From: Sphingobacterium sp. SGG-5
Lineage (GTDB): Bacteria; Bacteroidota; Bacteroidia; Sphingobacteriales; Sphingobacteriaceae
Direction of reading: 5' to 3'
NCBI RefSeq assembly: GCF_011043525.1
Contig: NZ_JAAKGO010000004.1
Coordinates: forward strand, 186,001-250,000
DNA: 64,000 bases
Shown here piece by piece: positions 16,629 to 25,243 of this stretch. Each line of letters begins with the position of its first letter. The stretch's first letter is position 1. The notes under the pieces were generated by a model. The model did not search any database. It was given only the letters and a program-made list of their open reading frames with translations, and had not been told where the DNA came from. The position numbers and the translations under genes were made by a program.

Positions 16629-18191
16629 CTAAAACTTAGCGCCCAAAGTTAGGGCAACGTTCGTCCTTCTATGGTCAATATTTGCTACGGGGCTATCCAG
16701 ATCCCAGAACTCTTCATCCAGAAGATATGCAGCTTCTTTGTAGGAATTGAACTGATGATTTACAGCCATGTCCAGATAAACGGAATTCGTGAGCTTGATA
16801 CCAAGGCCCAAACTACCGCTGAGATTTTTGTCATCTGCATCTTTGTAGGGATTTCCGTAATAATTAAAACCGGCACGACCACTTAATACGTTGTTGATAA
16901 GGTATTCACCACCGACCCTAAAATTGATAGCGGATTGATATACCTCTTTTATGTTATTATTGATGTCGTCGAACGTGCCATTTATATAATAATCGCCGGA
17001 GAGGTCGCTGTATCGCATCGTACTATAATCTAAGAATTCGACGTCAGCCGCTAATAAACCACGGTTGAAAAACTTAGAAATACCTAATGCAAACTTCCAT
17101 GGGGAAGTTAAAAGGTAATCATTAGTGCTGTCGTAGTAGTCCGAGGCATATTGCATATCGTCGGGAAAAGGATTGTCTGATGATTCATCCTCATAATAAT
17201 TGATGTCGGTATAGGCACGTGTGTCTTCCTTGATGGTGGTCCAGGTAGGTGTATTAATGGTCAGACCGATATTCCAGTCCACCGCCGGCTTATAGATCAT
17301 GCCGAGCTTAATATCAACGCCGGATCCTTCAGTCACTTGGGAGAAGTTGTCGAATAACTCGTAACTTGCATTTAAAAAATCATGTTCGACATTTGCCGGA
17401 TTTAGGAAGTCGGACGTCGGATTATCTACCGCTACTTCGGCTGCATTTTTTGTCCATCCGTTTTCAATAAATTGTGTCTGACGGTCATATTTAAAAGAAG
17501 TAATCCCTAAAGTGGCTCCGATATAAAATTTGTTGTTGTAATTTGCACCGAAGGCAACAGCCGTCTTGGCACGATTGCCACGGACACTTTGTTCGTTGAA
17601 CTGCATCTTATCACCGTTCTCTACCGCTATCGGAAAATAACCATCGTCCGGATTACTGAATTGGTCCACAATAAAGGAATTGTAGAAATCTTCACTAAAC
17701 CCTTCATCAGTAGCCATGATATCGGTCAACGCGTGAACCATCGTACTATTCGTATTATTTCCTTCATAATTTCGGGAATTATTGAAATTTTGGGTTTTGT
17801 TGTAGCTTAAACCAATGTTGAAATTTTGCCAGCCCGAATTGCTTCGTGTAGGAAAATGAAAGACAGCACCAACCTGGTCTACACCGAAATTTCCCTTTTT
17901 GCTCGCCGTATTTGTCCCTAAATAGTCAATACTGTTGCTGTTTTGCAGATAATTGAACGTGATCGAAATATCGGATCTACCAAAAAAGCCTAATCCTGCG
18001 GGATTACCGTTGAGCGAACTGATATCTCCACCCAATGCTGTTTGGGCATTGCCCAACCCCTTAACTCGTGCTGAAGCTCCGGGTTCCTCTCGTGAAAAAA
18101 TTAAAGCGTCATCTATCGTTTGGCCGTGGGCATCTATAAAAAATATAAATAAGGACAGACATAAGAAGGGGATGCTATGTGTAAGCTTCAT
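16629..18191 (-). CDS. outer membrane beta-barrel protein, OmpP1/FadL-like
   Basis: This is a 520-residue exported protein with a signal peptide (MKLTHSIPFLCLSLFIFFIDAHGQ). Right after it comes an N-terminal motif of the FadL/OmpP1-like barrels of Bacteroidota: ARVKGLGNAQTALGGDISSLNGNPAGLGFF. Alternating beta-strand segments continue to a C-terminal NVALTLGAKF, a typical last strand ending in Phe. It probably sits in the outer membrane as a small hydrophobic-solute channel or an assembly-related barrel; the exact role is unknown. It follows the low-complexity lipoprotein gene by 39 bases on the same strand and has a terminator, so the two likely form one operon. Confidence 0.75.
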   Translation of the reverse strand: MKLTHSIPFLCLSLFIFFIDAHGQTIDDALIFSREEPGASARVKGLGNAQTALGGDISSLNGNPAGLGFFGRSDISITFNYLQNSNSIDYLGTNTASKKGNFGVDQVGAVFHFPTRSNSGWQNFNIGLSYNKTQNFNNSRNYEGNNTNSTMVHALTDIMATDEGFSEDFYNSFIVDQFSNPDDGYFPIAVENGDKMQFNEQSVRGNRAKTAVAFGANYNNKFYIGATLGITSFKYDRQTQFIENGWTKNAAEVAVDNPTSDFLNPANVEHDFLNASYELFDNFSQVTEGSGVDIKLGMIYKPAVDWNIGLTINTPTWTTIKEDTRAYTDINYYEDESSDNPFPDDMQYASDYYDSTNDYLLTSPWKFALGISKFFNRGLLAADVEFLDYSTMRYSDLSGDYYINGTFDDINNNIKEVYQSAINFRVGGEYLINNVLSGRAGFNYYGNPYKDADDKNLSGSLGLGIKLTNSVYLDMAVNHQFNSYKEAAYLLDEEFWDLDSPVANIDHRRTNVALTLGAKF

Positions 18192-18230
18192 GGATGTATA
18201 TTAAATATAAGTGTTAAAAAGCCAATAAAT

Positions 18231-19352
18231 TTATCTTCTTGAAGAGCCCGATGATCTGGAGCTTCCGCCGCCCGACGAGCGTGAAGAAGAGCCACCGCTA
18301 GACATCGATGATCCGGACGATCTGGAACTGCTTCCTCTGCCGTAGCTTGAAGGAGGTGTACTCCTTGAAGATGGCGGAGGTGTCGAACGTCTCGTTTCTG
18401 AGCTCGAAGGACGGCTCGGCGTTGTGGTCCGGGTCGGTTGTTCGGTCGCTCTGGATGTCCGCGAGGTTCCTGTACGTCGGGTATTGGTGGAGGGTGCTGT
18501 ACCGACACGACTGCGTGTGTCTGACGTGCGGGATGTGCCCACTCGGCTCGTTCTCGTTCCAGTGCTGCTACGGGTGGTTGTACCCACACGTGATCCTGTA
18601 ACTATCCGTCCGCTTGCATCACGGCTAACTCCTGTACGTGTCGATGTGCGTACAGTGCCAGCAGCAGACGTACGACGGGTCGTCGTACCCACACGTCTGT
18701 TGAAACGGTCTCTCGTTTCAGAACGTACGGAAGATCCGGTTGGTCGTATCGCATAACGATTTCCGGAATACGGATAATAGCTTCCTCGACCGTAACCGTA
18801 TCCATAATACGGGTGACCCCAAGCGCTATAATAAGAGTTATATCCCCAATAGTTGCCATAGCCATAGTGCGGGTATCCGCCCCATCCATAACTGTAATAA
18901 GGGTATCCACCCCATCCGTAGCCGTACCAAGGGCTGCCCCAGCCAAATCCTAACGACCAACTCGAGCCCCAGCCCCAATTGGACCAACCTAAACCAAAGC
19001 CACCATACCCATACCAAGGGTCGAACCAAGGATCATAATAGCCCATACCGGCAGTAGGATAATAGAAGCGGTTGATACGATTGGCGTATTCCAACTCTGA
19101 ATATTCATCTTCATAGTATTCCTGATCGCTATATTCGTCCGTATAATATTGGTTGGTTGCATTGGCAGAGACGTTGTCCTGTCCATCCGAATAGTAATAG
19201 TCCGGACTTTGGTAGTCTGCTGCAGGACGATTTGCAGCCTGATTATTGTACATATCATCTTTGTAAGCAATTTGCCTGCTCGTTGAACATGCGTTCAAGG
19301 CTAAAGCAAGTATAATTGCAAAACTTCCGATGAATAATTTGTTCGTTTTCAT
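18231..19352 (-). CDS. low-complexity Tyr/Gly/Trp and Arg/Ser/Thr-rich lipoprotein
   Basis: This is a 373-residue protein of unknown function. The lipobox is LNACS at about residue 22. Next come an acidic Tyr-rich stretch (about 50-95) and a Gly/Tyr/Trp block built from repeats like YGWGGYPYY (about 100-200). An Arg/Thr/Ser block with recurring RVGT and RTS units follows (about 205-310), then a Pro/Ser stretch and a Ser/Gly/Arg tail (SSRSSG repeats). It is almost certainly disordered and anchored to a membrane by lipid. Several long antisense frames across this gene are by-products of its biased composition. It is divergent from proS and precedes the outer membrane barrel gene. Confidence 0.75.
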   Translation of the reverse strand: MKTNKLFIGSFAIILALALNACSTSRQIAYKDDMYNNQAANRPAADYQSPDYYYSDGQDNVSANATNQYYTDEYSDQEYYEDEYSELEYANRINRFYYPTAGMGYYDPWFDPWYGYGGFGLGWSNWGWGSSWSLGFGWGSPWYGYGWGGYPYYSYGWGGYPHYGYGNYWGYNSYYSAWGHPYYGYGYGRGSYYPYSGNRYAIRPTGSSVRSETRDRFNRRVGTTTRRTSAAGTVRTSTRTGVSRDASGRIVTGSRVGTTTRSSTGTRTSRVGTSRTSDTRSRVGTAPSTNTRRTGTSRTSRATEQPTRTTTPSRPSSSETRRSTPPPSSRSTPPSSYGRGSSSRSSGSSMSSGGSSSRSSGGGSSRSSGSSRR

Positions 19353-19498
19353 GATATCTTGATCTAAAGTATATATAGAATACAGTCTTATTTATTATCT
19401 TAGACGCGAAATTTACGAAAGGTTTAAACCTTGTTAACAAAAATAGAAATATTTTTCTTCTTGAAGAGAGTAACACAATTTAATTCAGTTTTAGCATA

Positions 19499-20971
19499 AT
19501 GAGCAAAGGAATAGCAAGTCGAAGTGAGGATTATTCGCAATGGTATAATGATTTGGTGATTAAAGCCGATCTGGCTGAATATTCAGCCGTGCGGGGATGT
19601 ATGGTGATTAAGCCATATGGGTATGGTATCTGGGAAAGAATGCAGGCTATTCTTGATAAACGGTTTAAGGAAACAGGGCACAGCAATGCCTACTTTCCTT
19701 TATTCATACCGAAATCTTTTTTTTCTAAAGAAGCATCCCATGTGGAGGGTTTTGCCACGGAGTGTGCTGTGGTTACCCATTATCGCTTAAAAAATGATGG
19801 AAACGGACAGATTGTTGTCGATGAGGAAGCTAAGTTGGAGGAAGAACTGATCGTTAGACCTACGTCTGAAACGATTATTTGGAATACTTACCGGGGGTGG
19901 ATTGAATCGTACCGCGACCTGCCTATTCTTGTGAACCAGTGGGCCAATGTGGTGCGTTGGGAGATGCGTACACGGTTGTTTTTACGTACGGCTGAATTCT
20001 TATGGCAGGAGGGACATACCGCTCACGCGACTAAGGAGGAAGCGATCGCCGAGACGGAGCAAATGCTCGACGTATATGCTGATTTTGCGGAAAATATATT
20101 GGCACTACCCGTGGTGCGTGGACGTAAAACGGAGAACGAGCGCTTTGCGGGCGCATTAGAAACGTATTGTATTGAAGCACTGATGCAGGATGGGAAGGCC
20201 CTACAGGCGGGAACATCTCATTTTCTTGGACAGAATTTTGCAAAAGCATTTGATGTGAAATTTACCTCCAAAGAAGGCAAACAGGAGTACGTGTGGGCTA
20301 CCTCTTGGGGTGTCTCGACGAGATTAATGGGAGCGCTGATTATGGCGCACTCCGATGACCAAGGGCTTGTTCTCCCCCCGAAACTTGCTCCTATACAGGT
20401 GGTGATTGTTCCGATTTATCGCACAGAAGAGGAAAAGGCACAGGTGGATCGGTTTGTGGACAACTTAACTGCTGAACTGAAGGCAAAAAATGTGTCGGTG
20501 AAATACGACGATCGGGATACACAACGTCCTGGTTTTAAATTTGCCGAATGGGAATTGAAAGGTGTGCCATTACGGGTGGCTGTTGGTGCACGTGATATGC
20601 AGAATGGCACCGTGGAGTTGGCCCGTCGGGATACGCAAACTAAAGAAACGGTTGCCCAAGAAGGCTTGGCCGATCGGATTGAAAATCTGCTGGAAGAAAT
20701 CCAACAGCATATTTACCAAAAAGCATGGTCATTCCGGGAGGAACATACGACGGAAGTCAATTCATACGAGGAGTTTAAAGAAGTGTTAGAGACCAAAGGG
20801 GGATTTATTTCCTGCCATTGGGATGGTACAGTTGAAACGGAGAAGCGGGTGAAAGATGAAACCAAGGCTACCATCCGTTGTATTCCTTTGGATGCGAAGG
20901 AAGAGGATGGAATCTGTATTTTTACCGGCAAGCCTTCGACACAACGGGTGTTATTCGCGAAAGCGTATTAA
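19499..20971 (+). CDS. proS: prolyl-tRNA synthetase, archaeal/eukaryotic-like type
   Basis: This is a 490-residue class II synthetase that charges tRNA-Pro. It has no editing insertion, which is the short archaeal/eukaryotic-like ProRS found in Bacteroidota. The class II motifs are recognisable in [17 protein letters not shown] and [27 protein letters not shown]. The motif 3 region is in [29 protein letters not shown]. An anticodon-binding domain follows from about residue 300, then the C-terminal zinc-binding-like region ending VLFAKAY. The ATG at 19499 gives the usual start [20 protein letters not shown]. It looks complete. Confidence 0.96.
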   Translation: MSKGIASRSEDYSQWYNDLVIKADLAEYSAVRGCMVIKPYGYGIWERMQAILDKRFKETGHSNAYFPLFIPKSFFSKEASHVEGFATECAVVTHYRLKNDGNGQIVVDEEAKLEEELIVRPTSETIIWNTYRGWIESYRDLPILVNQWANVVRWEMRTRLFLRTAEFLWQEGHTAHATKEEAIAETEQMLDVYADFAENILALPVVRGRKTENERFAGALETYCIEALMQDGKALQAGTSHFLGQNFAKAFDVKFTSKEGKQEYVWATSWGVSTRLMGALIMAHSDDQGLVLPPKLAPIQVVIVPIYRTEEEKAQVDRFVDNLTAELKAKNVSVKYDDRDTQRPGFKFAEWELKGVPLRVAVGARDMQNGTVELARRDTQTKETVAQEGLADRIENLLEEIQQHIYQKAWSFREEHTTEVNSYEEFKEVLETKGGFISCHWDGTVETEKRVKDETKATIRCIPLDAKEEDGICIFTGKPSTQRVLFAKAY

Positions 20972-21019
20972 GGGCTATAGGCTTTAGGTCATAGGCTTTA
21001 AGCTTTGGGGTTAACAAAA

Positions 21020-21796
21020 ATGAAAATATTGATATTAGGGTGTGGTTGGGTAGGAGAGGCCTTTGCAGCGTATATGCTGCGTACCGGTGCGGAATTGTGG
21101 GTGACGACCACGAACGATGATAAAGCGAGAAGATTGGAACAACTGGGCCTTCGCACGGCGGTGATCGATTTTGATACTTTCGCGGATATCCGGTTGTTGC
21201 CATCCTCCTTTGATTATATATTAACAAGTGTCCCGGCAGCTTCCAAACATCAACCTCAGGTACTTTCTGAACGCTTTGACCGGGTAAAAGCATTCATTGG
21301 TCAATTCGATTATAAAGGTCATATTTTTTTAAGCTCGGTCGGGATTTATCCCGATCGGGATGGTACCTTTGATGAAACCCATACATCTGATCTGAATGAC
21401 CGTTTGCGCAGTGCAGAAGAGCGTATGCTATCTTTGCCGCGTACTGCTGTCTATCGTTTGGGCGGGCTATTTGGTAAGAATCGGATTTTTGCCAAATACT
21501 TTGCCGATAAGGTCTGTACAACAGGCGATCAGGTGGCTAACTTTGTACATGTGGAGGACGTCGTGCAGTTGATTGTGGAAGGATTTCAGCAGGGGCTGTC
21601 CGATGGTGTGTACAATATTGTATGTCCTGATCATCCTTCAAAACGGCATGTTATTGAGGCTTCCGCCCGGAAATATGGTTATAAGCTGCCTCTTGCGTTT
21701 GCGCCGGAGCACATTTTTCATAAGATAGTGCTTTCTGATAAGATCATCCGGGCGACCGGATATACTTTTAAGTATGCTTCTCCGGTGGATTTTTGA
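21020..21796 (+). CDS. NAD(P)-binding epimerase-like protein (YeeZ-type SDR)
   Basis: This 258-residue protein has a Rossmann fold at its N terminus (MKILILGCGWVGEAFAAYM) and SSVGIYPDRDGTFDE in the middle. The latter is typical of extended, atypical SDRs such as YeeZ. The catalytic YxxxK is not clearly present, so enzymatic activity is uncertain. A longer reading from a TTG at 21005 is possible, but the ATG at 21020 places the Rossmann strand at the N terminus. It follows proS by 48 bases and precedes the TIGR02757 gene by 19, so the three may form one transcript. Confidence 0.75.
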   Translation: MKILILGCGWVGEAFAAYMLRTGAELWVTTTNDDKARRLEQLGLRTAVIDFDTFADIRLLPSSFDYILTSVPAASKHQPQVLSERFDRVKAFIGQFDYKGHIFLSSVGIYPDRDGTFDETHTSDLNDRLRSAEERMLSLPRTAVYRLGGLFGKNRIFAKYFADKVCTTGDQVANFVHVEDVVQLIVEGFQQGLSDGVYNIVCPDHPSKRHVIEASARKYGYKLPLAFAPEHIFHKIVLSDKIIRATGYTFKYASPVDF

Positions 21797-21815
21797 TCCG
21801 TTTTAACTTCTTGCT

Positions 21816-22592
21816 ATGTCGAATATTGATTTAAAGGAATTTTTAGATAATAAAGTAAAGCAATATAATTGTGCCGATTTTATTGAAAAGGATCCGATTC
21901 GTATTCCACACCGGTTCACCCACCCGGCAGATGTAGAGATTATGGGGTTTATGGCATCGATATTGGCTTGGGGGCAACGTAAAACGATCATCAATAAATG
22001 CACGGAGCTGATCACGCGGATGGATGGTACTCCTTTTGATTTTATCAAAAATCATCAGAATAAGGATCTGAAACAGCTGCTGGGATTTAAGCACCGTACA
22101 TTCAATGATACCGACTTGCTCTATTTTGTTGCTTTTTTTAGATACCATTATGAAAGGTTCTCCTCGTTGGAGGATGCTTTTTTAATAGGACAGGAGCAGC
22201 GAGAGATGGTTGACGTCGAAATGGCACTCAATAATTTCAAGGCTTATTTCTTTTCGCTGCCTGATTTTCCTTGGCGCACCAGAAAACATGTAAGTTCTCC
22301 CGTGCAGAGGTCGTCCTGTAAGCGCTTGAATATGTTTTTTCGCTGGATGGTCCGACGGGACAATACTGGTGTCGATTTTGGTATTTGGCAACGAATAAAT
22401 CCCAGTCAATTGATATGTCCATGTGACGTACATGTGGAGCGGGTTGCCCGGAAACTGGGTTTGATAACTTCGGAACGGGTAAATTGGCAAACAGCTGTGG
22501 AGCTGACCGAAAACCTTAAAAAACTGGATCCTGACGATCCAGTTAAATATGATTTTGCCTTGTTTGGCTTAGGTGTAGAGGGTGAAATGTAA
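21816..22592 (+). CDS. TIGR02757 family protein
   Basis: This is a 258-residue conserved protein common in Bacteroidota. Recognisable segments are IPHRFTHPADVEIMGFMASILAWGQRKTII near the start, then KRLNMFFRWMVRRDN. The last third has PCDVHVERVARKLGL followed by DPVKYDFALFGLG. The second half resembles the helix-hairpin-helix arrangement of DNA-glycosylase-like proteins, but the function is unknown to me and no activity should be assumed. It converges on the YceI gene with only five bases between stops and no visible terminator. Confidence 0.85.
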   Translation: MSNIDLKEFLDNKVKQYNCADFIEKDPIRIPHRFTHPADVEIMGFMASILAWGQRKTIINKCTELITRMDGTPFDFIKNHQNKDLKQLLGFKHRTFNDTDLLYFVAFFRYHYERFSSLEDAFLIGQEQREMVDVEMALNNFKAYFFSLPDFPWRTRKHVSSPVQRSSCKRLNMFFRWMVRRDNTGVDFGIWQRINPSQLICPCDVHVERVARKLGLITSERVNWQTAVELTENLKKLDPDDPVKYDFALFGLGVEGEM

Positions 22593-22597
22593 TTGTG

Positions 22598-23188
22598 TTA
22601 TTTCTTTACCACTTCAGTGTTTACCGTAATCTTTATTTCAGGGGCAACGGCAAATACCCCGGTAGGGAGCTTATCCGCATAGTTGATGTTGTAATCAAAA
22701 CGGTTGATGGTGGTCGTTGCGGTGAATCCCGCACGGGTTCCGCCCCATGGATCAATAATGATACCGTTGTTTTGAACCACATCGAATGTTACTTTTTTCG
22801 TTACATCGCGGATCGTTAGATCACCAGTAAGGACAAACTTTCCTTGTGCACCTTTTGTCAATACAGCATTGGTCAACGTCATTTTGGGGAATTTCTCCAC
22901 ATTGAAGAAGTCATCGCTTCGCAAGTGGTTATCCCGCATTTCGACACGGGTGTCGATACTGTTGACGTCGATGGAGAACGCTACTTTAGCGTTATCAAAG
23001 TTATTGTCCGATGCCGTCTCTGCCGAACCTTCTAGTTTGGTGAACTCCCCGTCAACAAAAGCAATACCTAAATGTTTTACTTCGAAGCGGGCATTGGTAT
23101 GCGCCGGGTCTACGGCCCATTTGACTTGTGCCAACGATAACTGTATCGTTAAAACTGATGCTAATAATACACTAAAAATTGTTTTCAT
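22598..23188 (-). CDS. YceI family periplasmic protein
   Basis: This is a 196-residue secreted protein with a signal peptide ending about residue 20 (TIQLSLAQ). The YceI domain starts with the signature VKWAVDPAHTNARFEVKHLG. It continues through the beta-barrel strands to INYADKLPTGVFAVAPEIKITVNTEVVKK. YceI proteins have a lipocalin-like barrel that binds polyisoprenoid lipids; the physiological role varies. It is a single gene on the minus strand. Confidence 0.92.
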   Translation of the reverse strand: MKTIFSVLLASVLTIQLSLAQVKWAVDPAHTNARFEVKHLGIAFVDGEFTKLEGSAETASDNNFDNAKVAFSIDVNSIDTRVEMRDNHLRSDDFFNVEKFPKMTLTNAVLTKGAQGKFVLTGDLTIRDVTKKVTFDVVQNNGIIIDPWGGTRAGFTATTTINRFDYNINYADKLPTGVFAVAPEIKITVNTEVVKK

Positions 23189-23351
23189 ATCTTTCTTTTT
23201 TGATTGTCTGGTACAAAATTGGTCCTATTTTTCTATCTCTCTCTTAATCTACCTTAAGAAATGCCTGAAAATGCTTTTTGTTTGTCACTGCTATGTCAGG
23301 TTATAGGAGCGGCATGGTGTTTGAATGGAAAAAAGGTAAATTCGACCATAC

Positions 23352-23684
23352 ATGGATTCAAAAAATAAATCGGCTGAAACGTCCTATCTTCCCGTCCCTT
23401 GGGAGTACCGGGAAGTGATAGAAGAGGAAATCAACAAAAAGAGTACGGGCAAAATATTCTTTTTTGATAGGGATGGTCAGGTGGCTGAGGCAAAAGGGAG
23501 TGTGGTAAGGATGACCGAAGAAAAAGGGAGCGGAGAATTTATTGTACTAGACGACGGTACTAAAATAAGAATAGACCGAATCATCACTTTATTTGGTAAG
23601 GTCGGCGCGGCCTATGAGGAATACGACTCCTACGGTAGTTCATGCATGGACTGTACCGGGGGGTATGATATCGATGAGCTTTAA
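23352..23684 (+). CDS. small protein of unknown function with C-terminal CxxC
   Basis: I do not recognise the family. The 110-residue protein has no signal peptide or membrane helix. The central part (about residues 30-80) alternates beta-like stretches (GKIFFFDRDGQVAEAKGSVVRM, EFIVLDDGTKIRIDRIITLFG), suggesting a small barrel such as an SH3- or Tudor-like fold. The tail has SSCMDCTGG, a CxxC that could bind metal. It is cytosolic and acidic. Codon use resembles its neighbours. It is separated by 72 bases from the next gene on the same strand. Confidence 0.7.
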   Translation: MDSKNKSAETSYLPVPWEYREVIEEEINKKSTGKIFFFDRDGQVAEAKGSVVRMTEEKGSGEFIVLDDGTKIRIDRIITLFGKVGAAYEEYDSYGSSCMDCTGGYDIDEL

Positions 23685-23756
23685 TGTAATTTCGATATTT
23701 ATTGAACTTATCACCTTTGTTAAACGTTCATAAGGAAGAGATGTATTATATATATT

Positions 23757-24425
23757 ATGAACTTACAAAGCAAATTAAAGATAAAAAATGAAAACTTACA
23801 GCAAGAGCTATTCAGAATGTTGGCGTTGTATGCAGGACAGTGGTTGCTCCGATCGGGAAGAAGTAAAGGAGGGAAGCCTTGGCGCTTTGTGTCCGGTGGG
23901 GTACTGTTGTATATCGGGGCCACAGGCAAAATACCATTCATACCTTGGCTACAGCGTATAAACAAAAACCACGGACAGTTTAATTGCAAATATGAAATAG
24001 TCGTCCAACAGCCTCCGGCAATAGTATTTTCCTACTTTAGGGATTTTAGAAATCTAAAAAAGCATATTCCATGTTTAAAGAGCGCAAAACCGTTGGATAT
24101 TGAAAAAACACATTGGGAATTGACGATAGAAATTATGGGCAAATCATGTCCGTTTGAATTGTTTGTCGTCAAAGAAAGAATAAATGAATTTTTGGGATGG
24201 TCGGCTAATGAAGATGCGTTTCTCTACCACACTGGCCGAATTGAACTCAGAGAGGGTGTAATACCTAATATCACCGTATTGGATCTGGTTTTCAGTTATA
24301 CACCCCCAGGAGGTAATATAGGACGTTTCTTAACCAGCCCCTTTCAACCTTTAGTTCGATCGAAATTGCGTCTATTTCTGGATAAACTTAGGAAGGAGAT
24401 AGAAGAAGAAATCTATTTGTCTTAA
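23757..24425 (+). CDS. SRPBCC superfamily protein with N-terminal membrane-associated segment
   Basis: This is a 222-residue protein. Residues about 15-65 form an amphipathic and hydrophobic region (MLALYAGQWLLRSGRSKGG, FVSGGVLLYIGATGKIPFIPWL) like the YgaP/DUF2892-type segment often fused to such domains. Residues about 72-222 form a START/polyketide-cyclase (SRPBCC) fold, beginning YEIVVQQPPAIVFSYFRDFRNLKKHIPCLKS. It probably binds a hydrophobic ligand at the membrane; the ligand is unknown. It converges on the SDR gene with three bases between stops. Confidence 0.7.
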   Translation: MNLQSKLKIKNENLQQELFRMLALYAGQWLLRSGRSKGGKPWRFVSGGVLLYIGATGKIPFIPWLQRINKNHGQFNCKYEIVVQQPPAIVFSYFRDFRNLKKHIPCLKSAKPLDIEKTHWELTIEIMGKSCPFELFVVKERINEFLGWSANEDAFLYHTGRIELREGVIPNITVLDLVFSYTPPGGNIGRFLTSPFQPLVRSKLRLFLDKLRKEIEEEIYLS

Positions 24426-24428
24426 ACA

Positions 24429-25166
24429 TTAGATAAACTGCCGAAGAGGTTTTATACGCATTTCGACGATGGCTATTCTTCTGTCCTGTTCGAGTGTAAA
24501 ATGTATGGCATGCGCGATGTCTTCTGCTTTGAGCATTTCCCGTTTCTCCTCTAATTCTCGTTGTTCTTCAGGCGAAGGATCTTGCATATCCGTACCTACC
24601 GCACCGGGCTCAATAAGAGAGACACGGATATTGTGTGGGTTGACCTCTTTACGAAAAGCTTCTGTAAAACCCTGTATGCCCGATTTGGAGGCTACATAGC
24701 CCGAACTTTTGCCTTCCCGTGTCTCAGCACTCATAGAACCGATATTGATAATATCGCCTTCTATACTCGCTTTGATCATCTGATCGGCAAAAAAACCGGA
24801 TAGCAACAAATATGCTTCGAGATTGGTATGGAGCATGTATGTTAAATTATCGGGATCGGACCCACATACACCATCAAAGGCCAGCCCTGCATTATTAATG
24901 AGTATATGAAAAGGACCATGGCTGGCCCAAAGTTCGGGCAAAATTCTTTCTAAGGCTGTGTGATCGGACAGATCCTGCAACAAAGACGCTATACGATCTT
25001 TAACCCCACGCCGTTGGGCGTCATCAAGAAAATCTTTCAGTTTTTCAGCGTCACGGCCAATGATAAATACCTGATATCCTTTTTCAGCCAATAGAAGGGC
25101 TGTGGCTCTTCCGATTCCTGCAGTTCCACCGGTTAGGAATACTTTTTTTTCATTCTGTTGTTCCAT
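24429..25166 (-). CDS. SDR family oxidoreductase (YdfG-like)
   Basis: This is a 245-residue classical SDR with the cofactor motif TGGTAGIGRATALLLAEKG, then NNAGLAFDG, the serine in NIGSMSAET and YVASK. The C-terminal EAFRKEVNPHNIRVSLIEPGAVGTDMQ is typical of the serine/3-hydroxy acid dehydrogenase (YdfG) branch. It is cytosolic; the substrate is not determined. It lies 77 bases after the dnaE2 stop... that is, upstream of it on the minus strand is dnaE2, so it could be read as the last gene of the imu transcript. Nothing in the protein suggests a role in repair. Confidence 0.85.
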   Translation of the reverse strand: MEQQNEKKVFLTGGTAGIGRATALLLAEKGYQVFIIGRDAEKLKDFLDDAQRRGVKDRIASLLQDLSDHTALERILPELWASHGPFHILINNAGLAFDGVCGSDPDNLTYMLHTNLEAYLLLSGFFADQMIKASIEGDIINIGSMSAETREGKSSGYVASKSGIQGFTEAFRKEVNPHNIRVSLIEPGAVGTDMQDPSPEEQRELEEKREMLKAEDIAHAIHFTLEQDRRIAIVEMRIKPLRQFI

Positions 25167-25243
25167 TTCTTCGATTTTATAGGAGCTTATAACCTTCGCT
25201 CTACTAAGAACAGTTCTTCCGCTATATGGTTGGCCTTGAATTG

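Noticed and set aside
18188..18756. Long antisense and alternate frames over the low-complexity lipoprotein gene
   Set aside because: They come from the biased composition of the Ser/Arg/Gly repeats. The lipoprotein frame has the signal peptide and regular neighbours.
20972..21015. Short AGGCTTTA direct repeats between proS and the next gene
   Set aside because: Only two or three copies in about 35 bases, with no symmetry or promoter match; too weak to call.
25207..25219. AAGAAC-A-GTTCTT palindrome between dnaE2 and the SDR gene
   Set aside because: It is short, with no promoter box near it and no match to the imu operators; chance is a fair explanation.
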